This document shows positions 9,049 to 17,419 of a DNA stretch of 64,000 nt, piece by piece. Source of the DNA: Anaerolineales bacterium. GTDB taxonomy: Bacteria > Chloroflexota > Anaerolineae > Anaerolineales > Villigracilaceae. The stretch lies in the NCBI GenBank assembly GCA_030583885.1, contig CP129480.1, positions 2,544,714 to 2,608,713 on the forward strand, read 5' to 3'. The notes under the pieces are model-generated. The model was not told the origin of the DNA. It did not search any database and saw only the letters and a list, made by a program, of their open reading frames with translations. Each line of letters starts with the position of its first letter. Positions within the stretch are counted from its first letter, which is position 1. The translations under genes and the position numbers were made by a program.

Positions 9049-10158
9049 TCAATTTTTTGAAAGATATTCTTCCAAGCGCGCAACAGCCTGCGGGAGATTC
9101 TTGCGTCCCAAGCCCAAGCGGAAGTGGTTGTGGGTATCATCATAGACCGAGCCGGGCAGCAGGAGCACGCCGGCCTTCTTGACGAGGTCATCGCAGAAGG
9201 TTTCGACATTTCCCTTGAGCAGTTTGGGAAAGCCCATCGAGCCTGCCTGCGGACGAACCCATGAGAATAAAGACGAGTGGCGGGCGAACAAGTCGTCAAT
9301 GACGGTCAGGTTGTTTTTGATGATTTCCAGGTTTCGCTGTGCGAGTCTTGCACGGTGACGCAGGGCAACTTCCGCGAGGAACTCGCTGGGTGCGGAATTG
9401 CAGATGGTGGTGTAGTCTTTGAGCGACGCCATCTTTTCGTACACACTTCTATTTTTCGTCGCAATCCATCCGATGCGCAAGCCTGCCAGTCCATAGGTCT
9501 TCGAGGTCACGCCGAGCGAGACAGCATGGTCGCCATAGTCCGCGGCGGCGGGGAGTCTATCCGCGGGGTTATATTCCGATTCGCGGTACACCTCGTCAGA
9601 AAACAGGATCAAATTATTTTCCTGTGCAAATTTGTTCAAGTCTTCAAAATCCGTGCGGGACATTAAATAGCCCGTCGGGTTATGCGGCGTATTAATAACA
9701 ATGCCTTTGGTGTTTGGGCGCAGAAGTTGGCGGAGTTCGTCCACGTCCAGCGCCCAGCCGCCCTCTTCACGCGCCAGCCACGGGCTGACGTCACAGCCGG
9801 CGGCGCGCGCAACTTCCGCAAGGGATTGATAACCGGGCGAATGCACAATGACATGGTCTCCTGTTTGGAAGGCGGCATGCATAAACAGGTAAATTGCCTC
9901 CCCTGCGCCCGTATGCACTAAAATATCTTCCGGTTGAATGATTGTGTAGAGATTGCATATTTCCTTCCGCAACGGCGGACTTCCCCGCGATTCGGTATAC
10001 CCGAGCCAGACGTTTTGGAATTTCTCCGCCGCGCCGGCTTCGAGGGCAAGCAGGTCCGCAATGGGCATGGCTTCACAGTCCGAGGAGCAGAGCAGGAATT
10101 CGGTAGTGAACTCGTATTTGGCGAAGTAGCGTTCAAGCTTGAAAGGAGGGAGCTGCAT
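9049..10158 (-). CDS. Class I/II PLP-dependent aminotransferase
   Basis: 369 residues of fold-type I aminotransferase. Seen: GYTESRGSPPLR (substrate/PLP loop), NTPHNPTGY (Asn and Pro of the PLP pocket), FSDEVYRE (Asp for the pyridine nitrogen) and the Schiff-base Lys in VTSKTYGLAGLRIGW, then FRLGLGR with the carboxylate-binding Arg. The ATG at 10158 follows agaggt; a GTG 21 bases upstream has no ribosome site. It is the first gene of the operon with the UbiA-like protein, MoeA and homocysteine methyltransferase. Substrate cannot be told; the short family resembles capreomycidine-synthase-like aminotransferases. Confidence 0.85.
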   Translation of the reverse strand: MQLPPFKLERYFAKYEFTTEFLLCSSDCEAMPIADLLALEAGAAEKFQNVWLGYTESRGSPPLRKEICNLYTIIQPEDILVHTGAGEAIYLFMHAAFQTGDHVIVHSPGYQSLAEVARAAGCDVSPWLAREEGGWALDVDELRQLLRPNTKGIVINTPHNPTGYLMSRTDFEDLNKFAQENNLILFSDEVYRESEYNPADRLPAAADYGDHAVSLGVTSKTYGLAGLRIGWIATKNRSVYEKMASLKDYTTICNSAPSEFLAEVALRHRARLAQRNLEIIKNNLTVIDDLFARHSSLFSWVRPQAGSMGFPKLLKGNVETFCDDLVKKAGVLLLPGSVYDDTHNHFRLGLGRKNLPQAVARLEEYLSKN

Positions 10159-10208
10159 TTTAAAAACCTCTTTAACCACAAAGTGTCACGAAGATGCACG
10201 AAGCCGCT

Positions 10209-10276
10209 GGGGATTGCTTCGTCCCCGCCGGTTTTGATACGCCTGCCACTCAACCAACGCGGCTCCTCGCAATGAC
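10209..10276. repeat. Short palindromic element, TCATTGCGAGGAG family, copy 2 (partly replaced)
   Basis: Contains ggggattgcttcgtcccc and ends ggctcctcgcaatgacat like the other copies, but its middle carries gatacgcctgccactcaacca, a piece of the second REP-like family, so it looks like a composite of two repeat types. Confidence 0.55.
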
Positions 10277-10279
10277 ATA

Positions 10280-10750
10280 TTATTTCAACGCCCGTTTCGC
10301 ATCGCGATAATGCAACTGATTATGCAGGTACAGCATCTTGATCATCTCACGGATGACGGTCTGACCGAGAAATGGGTGCCGTCCATTAATATCAAGTTCT
10401 TCGTCCTTCAAGCCGCTCACCCACGCCACCGCCTCCGCGCGGACCTGCCTGTATTGTTCCAGCAACTCGGCGGGCGGTAAGTCCTTTGTCTTTTCCTGCT
10501 GGGCGGCGTTGTAGCGGTCAATCGAGAAATCATCTGACGCACCTTCGCCGGTGGTGCGAATCCGCTCGAAGAGTTTGACCAGTCCACGTTCGGAAGTGAC
10601 GAAATGCGCCAGCACGTTGCGGATGCTCCACGTCGTCCCTTCGGTGTAGACTTCGTTCGTCCATTGCTCGGCGGTCAATTCGGAAAAGAATTGCGCCATG
10701 CGTTCGCCTTCGATTTTAAGTTTTTCGGCAAGTTCGGCTGTTTCATTCAT
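10280..10750 (-). CDS. DinB family protein
   Basis: 156 residues forming the DinB four-helix bundle. The metal-ligand His positions expected in this superfamily are plausible at LAHFVTSERG and in LHNQLHYRDA near the C-terminus. DinB/YfiT-like proteins are often metal-dependent thiol transferases or damage-inducible proteins of unknown function. The ATG at 10750 is preceded by aaggag. It stands alone between a repeat and the glycosyltransferase gene. Confidence 0.82.
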   Translation of the reverse strand: MNETAELAEKLKIEGERMAQFFSELTAEQWTNEVYTEGTTWSIRNVLAHFVTSERGLVKLFERIRTTGEGASDDFSIDRYNAAQQEKTKDLPPAELLEQYRQVRAEAVAWVSGLKDEELDINGRHPFLGQTVIREMIKMLYLHNQLHYRDAKRALK

Positions 10751-10759
10751 GTGGCTCTC

Positions 10760-10836
10760 CTTTTCTCACCGCGAAGGAGCGAAGAACGCGAAGAAAAATT
10801 TACTTGGCGTTCCTGGCACTCTTGGCGGTACAAGCA
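10760..10836. repeat. Degenerate GCGAAGAACGCGAAG repeat
   Basis: The spacer reads ccgcgaaggagcgaagaa, then cttggcgttcctggcact and cttggcggta, a weak inverted arrangement typical of eroded interspersed repeats. No gene is seen here. Confidence 0.35.
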
Positions 10837-12474
10837 TTAAGGCTCGAGAAAATTTGCGTAATTGATCGAGCGTTTGCCCGTGGTCGGGTAGAAATAATTA
10901 CGGAATGTGGAAATACGTTCAATCAATCGTTCACTATCCTCAAAGTCAGAACGAACATAATAATAATGCGTGTCGTAAGGACTGTCACCGAAGACGGCGG
11001 CAAGCACATAGCCGTTCTCCTCGGCATACGTCTTCATCAGAATGGTCATGCTGAACCAGCGCTGGGCGAGGTTGGCTTCGGTCAACCGTGGCGGGACGAG
11101 CGGCGAATAATAATCATGGAACATGATGATGTGCGGTTTGTTTCGGTCCAGGTATTCCACCGACAAGCCATTATGCGCGATGTACTGGTCGTTCAGGCCC
11201 CAGGTATCGATGGCATCCCAGCCCGAATAATAAGGCAGGAGCCCCGCTTCCGTGGTGGCGATCAGATAACCCCTGCTGCGAAATTCCGCAAGCATGCGCG
11301 CCATTTCCAGGCGGCCGTCACGCTCGTAGGGGGTGGCGCATCTTTGTTGGTGCAACGCCATGAAGCAATTTTGGAACCACGCATAATAGACGAGACCCGC
11401 GGATAGGCCGGCCAATGCAACGAGATACACGCCTCTTTCCTGGACGGAAAGTTGATTCAGCCAGTCGAATTTGAATCCACGCACGAGCGGGATCCAGGAC
11501 ATGAGCGCAAGCGGGACGGTCGCGTATTGGAATCGCGCGCCAAAGTTCATCTCGTCGGAGATCATGCCAAAGGCGGCGGCGAAGCCGAGTATGGGAATAA
11601 GATGGACAAGGGTTGTCTTCATCATCTCTTTGGAGCGAAAACCGAGGATGAATGCAAAGACGACCGGCAGGGACAATCGCAATGTATTCAGAATGGATGC
11701 TTCAAACGTCGCCCATTGCCATCCGCCTTCGCCTTTTTTGTAAAACGGATTCGGCAGAGGGTAACCAAAATAATCCCAGCGCCAGAGGAAGTACGCCCCG
11801 CCGAGGGTCAGGAAGACTGCGCCAAACACAACAATGATCAAAATGGAATTTTTGAATCCACGCATGACGATGACAGCAAGCAGCATCAACACAGCGAGGA
11901 TGACGCCTTCGGGGCGGATCAAGCCGGTGACGAGGCCACTCAGGGCGAAGGCGAGTGAAAGCCACCAGCGGGGATGCTCCTGCTTCATCAGGATCAAGCC
12001 GAGGGTCCATGTGGAGGCGGCGGCGAGGGCAAAGAACGGCGTCCCGAAATAGGCAGACACGTAGGAGAGGCCCGTTCCAACGGCCAGATAAAGCCCGCTT
12101 ATGAAAGAAAAGGGGATGGTGCCGTTATGAATGCGCCGGTTCACCCAATAGATGATGATGATGGTGAAGATATGCGAGGCAAAGCCGATGCCGCGCACAG
12201 CCTGACCGACAGTGAAGCCGAGTTTGATAAGCGCGGCGGATGCGGCCATGAAGAGAAAATCAGTGGCGCCATCCACGGGATGTTCGCCGATGTTCCAGAC
12301 AATTCCATGGCCGCCGGCGAGATGCTGGGCATAGCGCATGAGCATGGCGGCATCCTCAAACGGCGGGATGGCAAAATCCACATACCGAGCCGCATAGAAG
12401 ATTGTGCAGGCAATGAGAAGAAACGATACAAATAGATCGAGCAAGGTGGTGCGGTTTCGGTGAAGGAGGTTCAT
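10837..12474 (-). CDS. GT-C type polytopic membrane protein, probable glycosyl- or mannosyltransferase
   Basis: 545 residues with about eleven hydrophobic helices. The first extracytoplasmic loop reads PPFEDAAMLMRYAQHLAGG, matching the acidic (E/D)D loop followed by an R-Y-A-x-x-L segment and a G-H-G-x-x-W/F-N turn that typifies GT-C enzymes using polyprenyl-phosphate sugars. The C-terminal 150 residues form a soluble domain. Such proteins glycosylate lipids or cell-surface proteins outside the membrane. It follows ffh by 21 nt on the same strand and may be cotranscribed. Confidence 0.7.
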   Translation of the reverse strand: MNLLHRNRTTLLDLFVSFLLIACTIFYAARYVDFAIPPFEDAAMLMRYAQHLAGGHGIVWNIGEHPVDGATDFLFMAASAALIKLGFTVGQAVRGIGFASHIFTIIIIYWVNRRIHNGTIPFSFISGLYLAVGTGLSYVSAYFGTPFFALAAASTWTLGLILMKQEHPRWWLSLAFALSGLVTGLIRPEGVILAVLMLLAVIVMRGFKNSILIIVVFGAVFLTLGGAYFLWRWDYFGYPLPNPFYKKGEGGWQWATFEASILNTLRLSLPVVFAFILGFRSKEMMKTTLVHLIPILGFAAAFGMISDEMNFGARFQYATVPLALMSWIPLVRGFKFDWLNQLSVQERGVYLVALAGLSAGLVYYAWFQNCFMALHQQRCATPYERDGRLEMARMLAEFRSRGYLIATTEAGLLPYYSGWDAIDTWGLNDQYIAHNGLSVEYLDRNKPHIIMFHDYYSPLVPPRLTEANLAQRWFSMTILMKTYAEENGYVLAAVFGDSPYDTHYYYVRSDFEDSERLIERISTFRNYFYPTTGKRSINYANFLEP

Positions 12475-12495
12475 GATTTTCCCTGTTGCCAGTGC

Positions 12496-13818
12496 CTACC
12501 CAAACATCTTCCCCAGGCCCTTGCCGCCGGTTTTCTGGATCATCTTCATCATTTTCTGTGCTTCACGGAATTGTTTTATGAGGCGGTTCACATCCTGAAC
12601 TTGCATGCCGGCACCGGAAGCGATTCGCCGGCGGCGGGACGCATTCAAAATATCAGGATTGCGCCGCTCCTTGATCGTCATCGAATTGATGATGGCTTCG
12701 GACTGTTTGAAGGATTTCTCCACTGTTGACGGGTCTACACCCCGCGCCGCCTGGCCCATCTGCCCGGGCAGCATATCCATAATTTGCGAGAGCGGTCCCA
12801 TTTTTTTCATCTGTTTCATTTGATCGAGCCAGTCCTCCAGCGAGAAGCCGCCCGTCATCATCTTCTGCGCCTGCTTCTCAGCAGTCTGCTGATCGAACAC
12901 CGCTTCGGCTTTTTCGATCAAGCCGATCATGTCGCCCATGCCCAAAATGCGCGACGACAAACGTGCGGGGTCATACGTTTCAAGCGCATCCAGTTTTTCG
13001 CCGGTACCAATGAACTTGATCGGCACGCCCGTCACCGAGCGGATGGAGATCGCCGCGCCGCCGCGCGAGTCGCCGTCCATTTTTGTGAGGATGAGTCCGG
13101 AAAGATCGATGGCTTCCTTGAATCCCTGGGCGATATTCAACGCCTCCTGACCGATCATCGAATCGATGACGAGCAGGATGTCCACAGGATTGATATTCGC
13201 AGCAATGGATTTCAATTCATCCATCAACTCCGCATCCAATTGGGACCGTCCGGCTGTGTCTACGATCATCAGGCTGAATCCACCCTTTTCAGCCTTGTCC
13301 AATGCCCGCTTCGCAAGCTGCGGCGGCGAGACGGACGTATCCGCTTCCACGTCCACATCCAGCCGTTCGCCAAGCTGTTGCAATTGTTTGATCGCAGCAG
13401 GGCGATACGGGTCCCCGGCGACGAGCAGAACGCGCTCGCCTTTGGATTTCATCAGGCGCGCCAGTTTTCCCGCAGCAGTCGTCTTGCCCGCGCCTTGCAA
13501 ACCGACCAGCATCACCACGCGCGGCTTGGGTCCCGTCAAATTCAACGGGGCAGGTTCACCCAATGTGCCTGCCAATTCTTCATTGACGATCTTGATGACC
13601 TGTTGTCCGGGGTTGAGCGCCTTCGATACCTCCGCGCCAACGGCACGCTCACGCACTTTGGCAATGAAGGATTTGACCACGCTGAAGTGCACATCCGCTT
13701 CGAGGAGTGCAAGGCGCACCTCGCGCATGGCGGCATCCACATCCGCTTCGGAGAGTTTGCCGCGGCGGCGAAGTCCATCGAAAATTTGGTTGAGGCGTCC
13801 AGTCAGGGTTTCAAACAT
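12496..13818 (-). CDS. ffh: Signal recognition particle protein Ffh
   Basis: 440 residues from the ATG at 13818 (a GTG nine bases upstream is possible). N domain helices to about residue 90, then the GTPase with P-loop VGLQGAGKTTAAGKLA, DTAGRSQLDAELMDEL, TKMDGDSRGGAA, and the Met-rich M domain ending in the RNA-binding SGAGMQVQDVNRLIKQF. Ffh binds 4.5S RNA and signal peptides and delivers ribosomes to FtsY for cotranslational membrane insertion. No 4.5S RNA gene was recognised in the window. A palindromic element lies about 15 bp upstream of its start. Confidence 0.96.
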   Translation of the reverse strand: MFETLTGRLNQIFDGLRRRGKLSEADVDAAMREVRLALLEADVHFSVVKSFIAKVRERAVGAEVSKALNPGQQVIKIVNEELAGTLGEPAPLNLTGPKPRVVMLVGLQGAGKTTAAGKLARLMKSKGERVLLVAGDPYRPAAIKQLQQLGERLDVDVEADTSVSPPQLAKRALDKAEKGGFSLMIVDTAGRSQLDAELMDELKSIAANINPVDILLVIDSMIGQEALNIAQGFKEAIDLSGLILTKMDGDSRGGAAISIRSVTGVPIKFIGTGEKLDALETYDPARLSSRILGMGDMIGLIEKAEAVFDQQTAEKQAQKMMTGGFSLEDWLDQMKQMKKMGPLSQIMDMLPGQMGQAARGVDPSTVEKSFKQSEAIINSMTIKERRNPDILNASRRRRIASGAGMQVQDVNRLIKQFREAQKMMKMIQKTGGKGLGKMFG

Positions 13819-13832
13819 GGGATTCACAATGG

Positions 13833-13910
13833 CATTGCGAGGGCGATAGCCCGCGGCAATCCCACCTGCATAGGGACCGCCGCATTGCCCGTATGGGCTC
13901 CTCGCGATGA
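13833..13910. repeat. Short palindromic element, TCATTGCGAGGAG family, copy 3
   Basis: Begins cattgcgaggg and ends ctcctcgcgatg with internal ggcaatccc / ccgcattgccc complementarity. It abuts the 5' end of ffh, so the ffh leader or promoter must lie in or beyond it. Confidence 0.65.
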
Positions 13911-14080
13911 CGAAGGGTGGGGCATAGGAAATGCATTGTAGCGCGTAGCAGGTCGAGGGTCAAGAAAGAGGCGGGGAATCCATGTACAATTCCTTTACCT
14001 TTGCTTCTTTACACATGGGGCAAAACTCCTTATACTGGCGCGTATTCCGGCTAGCATCCTGTTCACTGCATGGAGGAGTT

Positions 14081-15448
14081 ATGGCAACAGAAATACCAAT
14101 GGTCAACGACAAAAAAGAGATCTTCGGCTGGGCAATGTACGACTGGGCGAATTCAGCCTTCAGCACCACGGTGGGAACCGTATTTCTGGGACCGTACGTC
14201 GCATCGCTGGCACGCGCCGCGGCGGAAGCAGCCGGGACGAGCACTGCCTCCTTTTTTGGAATCCCTGTCGCACCTGATTCATTTCTGCCTTATTGTATTT
14301 CGTTTTCGGTCGGAATGCAGGTTTTGTTCCTGCCAATCCTTGGTGCCATTGCGGATTATTCGCACTTAAGGAAACGCATGATGCAGCTTTTTGCGACCAT
14401 CGGGGCTGTCGCCACGATCCTGATGTTCCTGGTCACCGGGAATTTATGGTGGCTGGGCGGTCTGCTCTTCATTGTTGCGAACCTGTCCTTCGGCGCGGCA
14501 ATCGTTTTTTACAACGCATACCTGCCCGATATCGCCAGCGAGGATGAAAGAGACCGCGTATCCTCCTATGGATGGGCAATGGGATACCTGGGCGGAGGTA
14601 TTTTACTCGCGCTCAATCTCGCGTTCTTCATCTTTAGTGAAGACATCGGCGTGCCCAGTTCCATTGCAGTGCGCATTAATCTCGCATCCGCCGGTCTGTG
14701 GTGGCTGGGTTTCTCATTCCTGACATGGTCGCGACTGCGCTCCCGCCGCGCGGCACGCGCCCTACCTGCGGGTGACACTTATGCAAGCATTGGCTTCAAA
14801 CAGCTGGCAAAGACCTTCCGCGAAGTAAAACATTTCCCTGAAACCCTGAAATTCCTGCTGGCATATTTCCTCTACAACGACGGCATTCAGACCGTGATCG
14901 CTGTCGCTGCGACATTTGCGGCCGCGCCTCTCATCCAGGGCGGGCTCGAACTCGATCAGACCACGCTGACGGCTGTCATCCTGATGATCCAGTTCGTGGC
15001 GTTCTTTGGGGCATTGTTCTGGGGCAAGCTGGCAGGCTGGATCGGCGCAAAACAATCGGTCATTGTCAGTCTCGTGATCTGGTCCGGAGTTGTGATCTAC
15101 GCATACGGCGGCTTGAGAGGTGAGGGACGCGTGCTTGAATTCTTCATCCTTGGAGGATTCATTGCCCTCGTGATGGGCGGGTCACAGGCGATCAGCCGCA
15201 GTCTGTTTGCGCAGATGATCCCCAACGGCAAGGAGGCCGAGTTCTTCTCATTCTACGAGGTCAGTGAACGTGGTACGTCGTGGATCGGGCCTTTAATCTT
15301 CGGTCTCGCAAACCAGATATTTGGAGACCTGCGCATTGCCATCCTCTCGCTGATCTTCTTCTTCATCATGGGCTTGATCCTGCTGCCGTTTGTGAACGTG
15401 CAGAAAGCCATTGATGACGCGAAGAAGTACGGCACCAAAGCGGTGTAA
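14081..15448 (+). CDS. UMF1 family MFS transporter
   Basis: 455 residues, about twelve helices. The N-terminal signature MYDWANSAFSTT is diagnostic of the UMF1/Atg22-like branch of the major facilitator superfamily; GGSQAISRSLFAQMIP in the second half is also typical. Substrate in bacteria is not established; yeast Atg22 effluxes amino acids. The start at 14081 follows ggaggagtt; the frame is open to 13982, where tacaat could be part of the promoter. Followed by a strong hairpin. Confidence 0.86.
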   Translation: MATEIPMVNDKKEIFGWAMYDWANSAFSTTVGTVFLGPYVASLARAAAEAAGTSTASFFGIPVAPDSFLPYCISFSVGMQVLFLPILGAIADYSHLRKRMMQLFATIGAVATILMFLVTGNLWWLGGLLFIVANLSFGAAIVFYNAYLPDIASEDERDRVSSYGWAMGYLGGGILLALNLAFFIFSEDIGVPSSIAVRINLASAGLWWLGFSFLTWSRLRSRRAARALPAGDTYASIGFKQLAKTFREVKHFPETLKFLLAYFLYNDGIQTVIAVAATFAAAPLIQGGLELDQTTLTAVILMIQFVAFFGALFWGKLAGWIGAKQSVIVSLVIWSGVVIYAYGGLRGEGRVLEFFILGGFIALVMGGSQAISRSLFAQMIPNGKEAEFFSFYEVSERGTSWIGPLIFGLANQIFGDLRIAILSLIFFFIMGLILLPFVNVQKAIDDAKKYGTKAV

Positions 15449-15458
15449 AACCATTTGG

Positions 15459-15501
15459 ATGCAAAAGAGTGCGGACACGTTCTATCCGCACTCTTTTGCA
15501 T
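15459..15501 (+). terminator. Perfect 17-bp hairpin after the UMF1 transporter gene
   Basis: atgcaaaagagtgcgga pairs with tccgcactcttttgcat around a 9-nt loop; the T4 is inside the stem, so it could end transcripts in either direction. Confidence 0.7.
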
Positions 15502-15544
15502 GTCGCGAAATAATTCCACACGCAAATAAAGGATCGAACAACGA

Positions 15545-16618
15545 ATGCCTTCAAGGGAATTGACCATTAAGGACATACACGGTTCCGATCCGCTGGGCAG
15601 GTTTGCAGTGAATCGATTGCAGCTCAAGCCTGTTGTGATGGCGCTGTTCTTTATCGTCAGCGGCATCCTGTACGCTGCGGTCCTGCCCCGCCTGTGGGGC
15701 TATCCGCTTGAAATCGATGGGGTCAATCTGATCAACATCATCCTTGTATTCCCCGCCGCGGGTTATTTCTACGTCCAACAGCCCAAAAGCATCCTGCGCA
15801 CATACAACAGTGTCTTAAGGTACTTGCGCGGGGAAGATCAAACATACCTGTTCCATCTGGACAAAATTGCGGCAACCCATGCAGGCAAAATCTGGTGGAT
15901 CATCGGCGGACTATTTGGAGTGCTCGGCGCGGGGCTTGGGGTTTCATATAGCGTCCAATATTTTGGCGAGTATTGGTACAGCGCCAACTGGTTCGAGATC
16001 CTCTTCGTTCAATTCATCCGTTTTCTTGCGTTTTACTGCATCGGCGTCTCCACCTGCCGCCATATTGCAGCCTCCCTTGTCTTAAACTCGCTCTTCGAGC
16101 GGGCAGACCTGCCCCTGACCTTGGATTCCGACCGCCTTGAAGTGTTCCGCAGTATTAAGAATTTTGCGCTTGAATTCGTCGGCGTCGGCGCGATCATCGC
16201 CTTGAATCTGGGATTGCAGCCGTTATTCATCAATCCACCCATCCTGGAGTACTCCATCTACGTTACGTTGTATTTCATTGTTGCCCCCGCAAGCTTCTTC
16301 CTGCCGCTCTGGGAGGCACAGAAGCGCATGTCCAGGATCAAGAACATCATGCTGGATAAACTTCATTACGATTTTCAGGAAGAGTCACAAAGGTTGTACA
16401 ATAAACTCGGGAAGAGTGACAGCCTTGCCGCCTATACAAAGGAGGCCGCATCTCTGGCGCAACTGGAAAAGACCATCCAATCCGTTTCACACGCCCGTGA
16501 TTGGCCGTTCCAGGGCACGACGGTGTACAGGTTAACGGCAACACTGGTTTCCCCATTTCTGTTGATCCTTTTCGAGATCTTTATCAATATCGTGAGCAAT
16601 CTCATTGTCGCGAATTAG
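15545..16618 (+). CDS. Polytopic membrane protein of unknown function
   Basis: 357 residues, not assigned to a family. About seven hydrophobic segments are visible (roughly 28-50, 60-78, 118-140, 155-182, 213-232, 240-262 and 333-355). A charged, probably coiled cytoplasmic stretch (about 265-325, with DKLHYDFQEESQRLYNKL) precedes the last helix. Start at 15545 with a weak aagga ribosome site. It is alone on this strand before a hairpin shared with the convergent thioredoxin-like gene. Confidence 0.6.
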   Translation: MPSRELTIKDIHGSDPLGRFAVNRLQLKPVVMALFFIVSGILYAAVLPRLWGYPLEIDGVNLINIILVFPAAGYFYVQQPKSILRTYNSVLRYLRGEDQTYLFHLDKIAATHAGKIWWIIGGLFGVLGAGLGVSYSVQYFGEYWYSANWFEILFVQFIRFLAFYCIGVSTCRHIAASLVLNSLFERADLPLTLDSDRLEVFRSIKNFALEFVGVGAIIALNLGLQPLFINPPILEYSIYVTLYFIVAPASFFLPLWEAQKRMSRIKNIMLDKLHYDFQEESQRLYNKLGKSDSLAAYTKEAASLAQLEKTIQSVSHARDWPFQGTTVYRLTATLVSPFLLILFEIFINIVSNLIVAN

Positions 16619-16669
16619 GCGGACAAAGAAATTGGTTTGCAAATAGTTGAAAGTCAAGGGCCTGCATAA

Positions 16670-16699
16670 GAACCGCCCGCCTGAAACGGCGGGCGGTTC
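16670..16699. terminator. Hairpin between convergent genes
   Basis: gaaccgcccgcc and ggcgggcggttc form a perfect 12-bp stem with loop tgaaac; T-rich sequence follows only weakly on the minus side (ttcttatg). It separates the membrane protein gene (+) from the thioredoxin-like gene (-). Confidence 0.6.
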
Positions 16700-16701
16700 C
16701 A

Positions 16702-17241
16702 TTACTGCAAGTTTGCATCGAATAAACTTCTGAATTCATCTTCCGAGACGAATCCAATAAGTTTTTTGATCAATCTCCCGTTTCCGTCCAAGAGATAGAA
16801 CTCGGGCTGGTAATAAAATCCGAGTTCCCGCTGGAAGGCGACCGTGTTGGGATCGTCTGCATCGAGATAGGTGAATGTGACCCTGCCCCAGTATTCCACT
16901 TCGAGTCCATGAACCATGGACGCCATTGAACGGCATGTACCTCAGGTAAAGCGGAAAAACTCAACAAGTTGCAATTCACCGGATGCCAGCGACACAGTGG
17001 CCGGGTCACTGGCGTGCAGGTCAGGTCCGCGGGAGGTGGGCACGGCTTGCACATCCGCAATTTGGGCGGGAGAATCTGCAGTCGCGGCGGGAGTACTGAC
17101 CGAGTCGGCAGGGGCGGCGGTGGCAGGGATGGCTTCCACTGTCGGGACAACGGCAGGCACAGTCTCAGCCGAGGCGCAGGAAGATAACATTAGAACGGCA
17201 AACAGGCCAAAGGTCCAAAAAAAGAGGCGGGGTTTGATCAT
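16702..17241 (-). CDS. Thioredoxin-like lipoprotein, candidate selenoprotein (in-frame UGA at the first position of CxxC)
   Basis: Two halves share one reading frame, split only by a TGA at 16944-16942. Read through, the product has 179 residues: a signal peptide with lipobox MLSSC, an Ala/Pro/Thr-rich linker to about residue 80, then a thioredoxin fold: LQLVEFFRFT, the TGA, GTCRSMASMVHGLEVEY, TYLDADDPNT, YYQPEFYLLDGNGRL and IGFVSEDEF. In homologues of this family as I recall them the segment reads like EFF-x-x-WCPxCxxMAP, which puts the TGA at the first redox Cys, i.e. UxxC. A perfect 7-bp hairpin with loop GUU starts 20 nt after the UGA (16921-16905). Start ATG at 17241 follows aggag. Alternatives: a simple Cys-to-stop mutation (one base from TGC/TGT) that killed the gene. 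Selenocysteine genes (selA, selB, selC, selD) are not in the window, so this stays a candidate. Confidence 0.6.
16905..16921 (-). promoter_or_regulatory. SECIS-like hairpin inside the thioredoxin-like gene
   Basis: On the mRNA sense GUCCAUG, loop GUU, CAUGGAC: seven perfect pairs, apical loop of three starting with G. The loop begins at nucleotide 28 after the UGA. This fits the bacterial SECIS description I know (small apical loop with a G in its first two positions, 16-37 nt after UGA). The hairpin also encodes the conserved Met-Val-His-Gly, so it could be coincidence of coding constraint. Confidence 0.5.
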
Positions 17242-17349
17242 AATTCTCCTATTCGATGATTAAATGATACCCTGTATTGGCCACTTCTTACGTAAAATTC
17301 ACCATACGCTTATATGTTTTTTTGTGACACTCATTATCGTTTCACCACT

Positions 17350-17378
17350 TTGACGGAGGGTACATCCTACGCTATACT
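17350..17378 (+). promoter_or_regulatory. Sigma70-type promoter of the aldehyde dehydrogenase gene
   Basis: TTGACG, exactly 17 nt, TATACT; the predicted start lies near 17385, about 35 nt before the ATG at 17420. Confidence 0.75.
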
Positions 17379-17419
17379 TGATTTACAGACCAGCTGATAC
17401 CATCAAAAGGAGAATTCCT

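Noticed and set aside
12784..13941. A 385-codon open frame opposite ffh
   Set aside because: It is the shadow of ffh on the other strand; no start context, no domain and Arg/His-rich composition typical of antisense frames.
16942..16944. UGA read as Trp or Gly through an altered genetic code
   Set aside because: Many other genes here end normally with TGA (e.g. the lipoprotein hydrolase, IS transposase and CoA-transferase A), so UGA is a stop in general.
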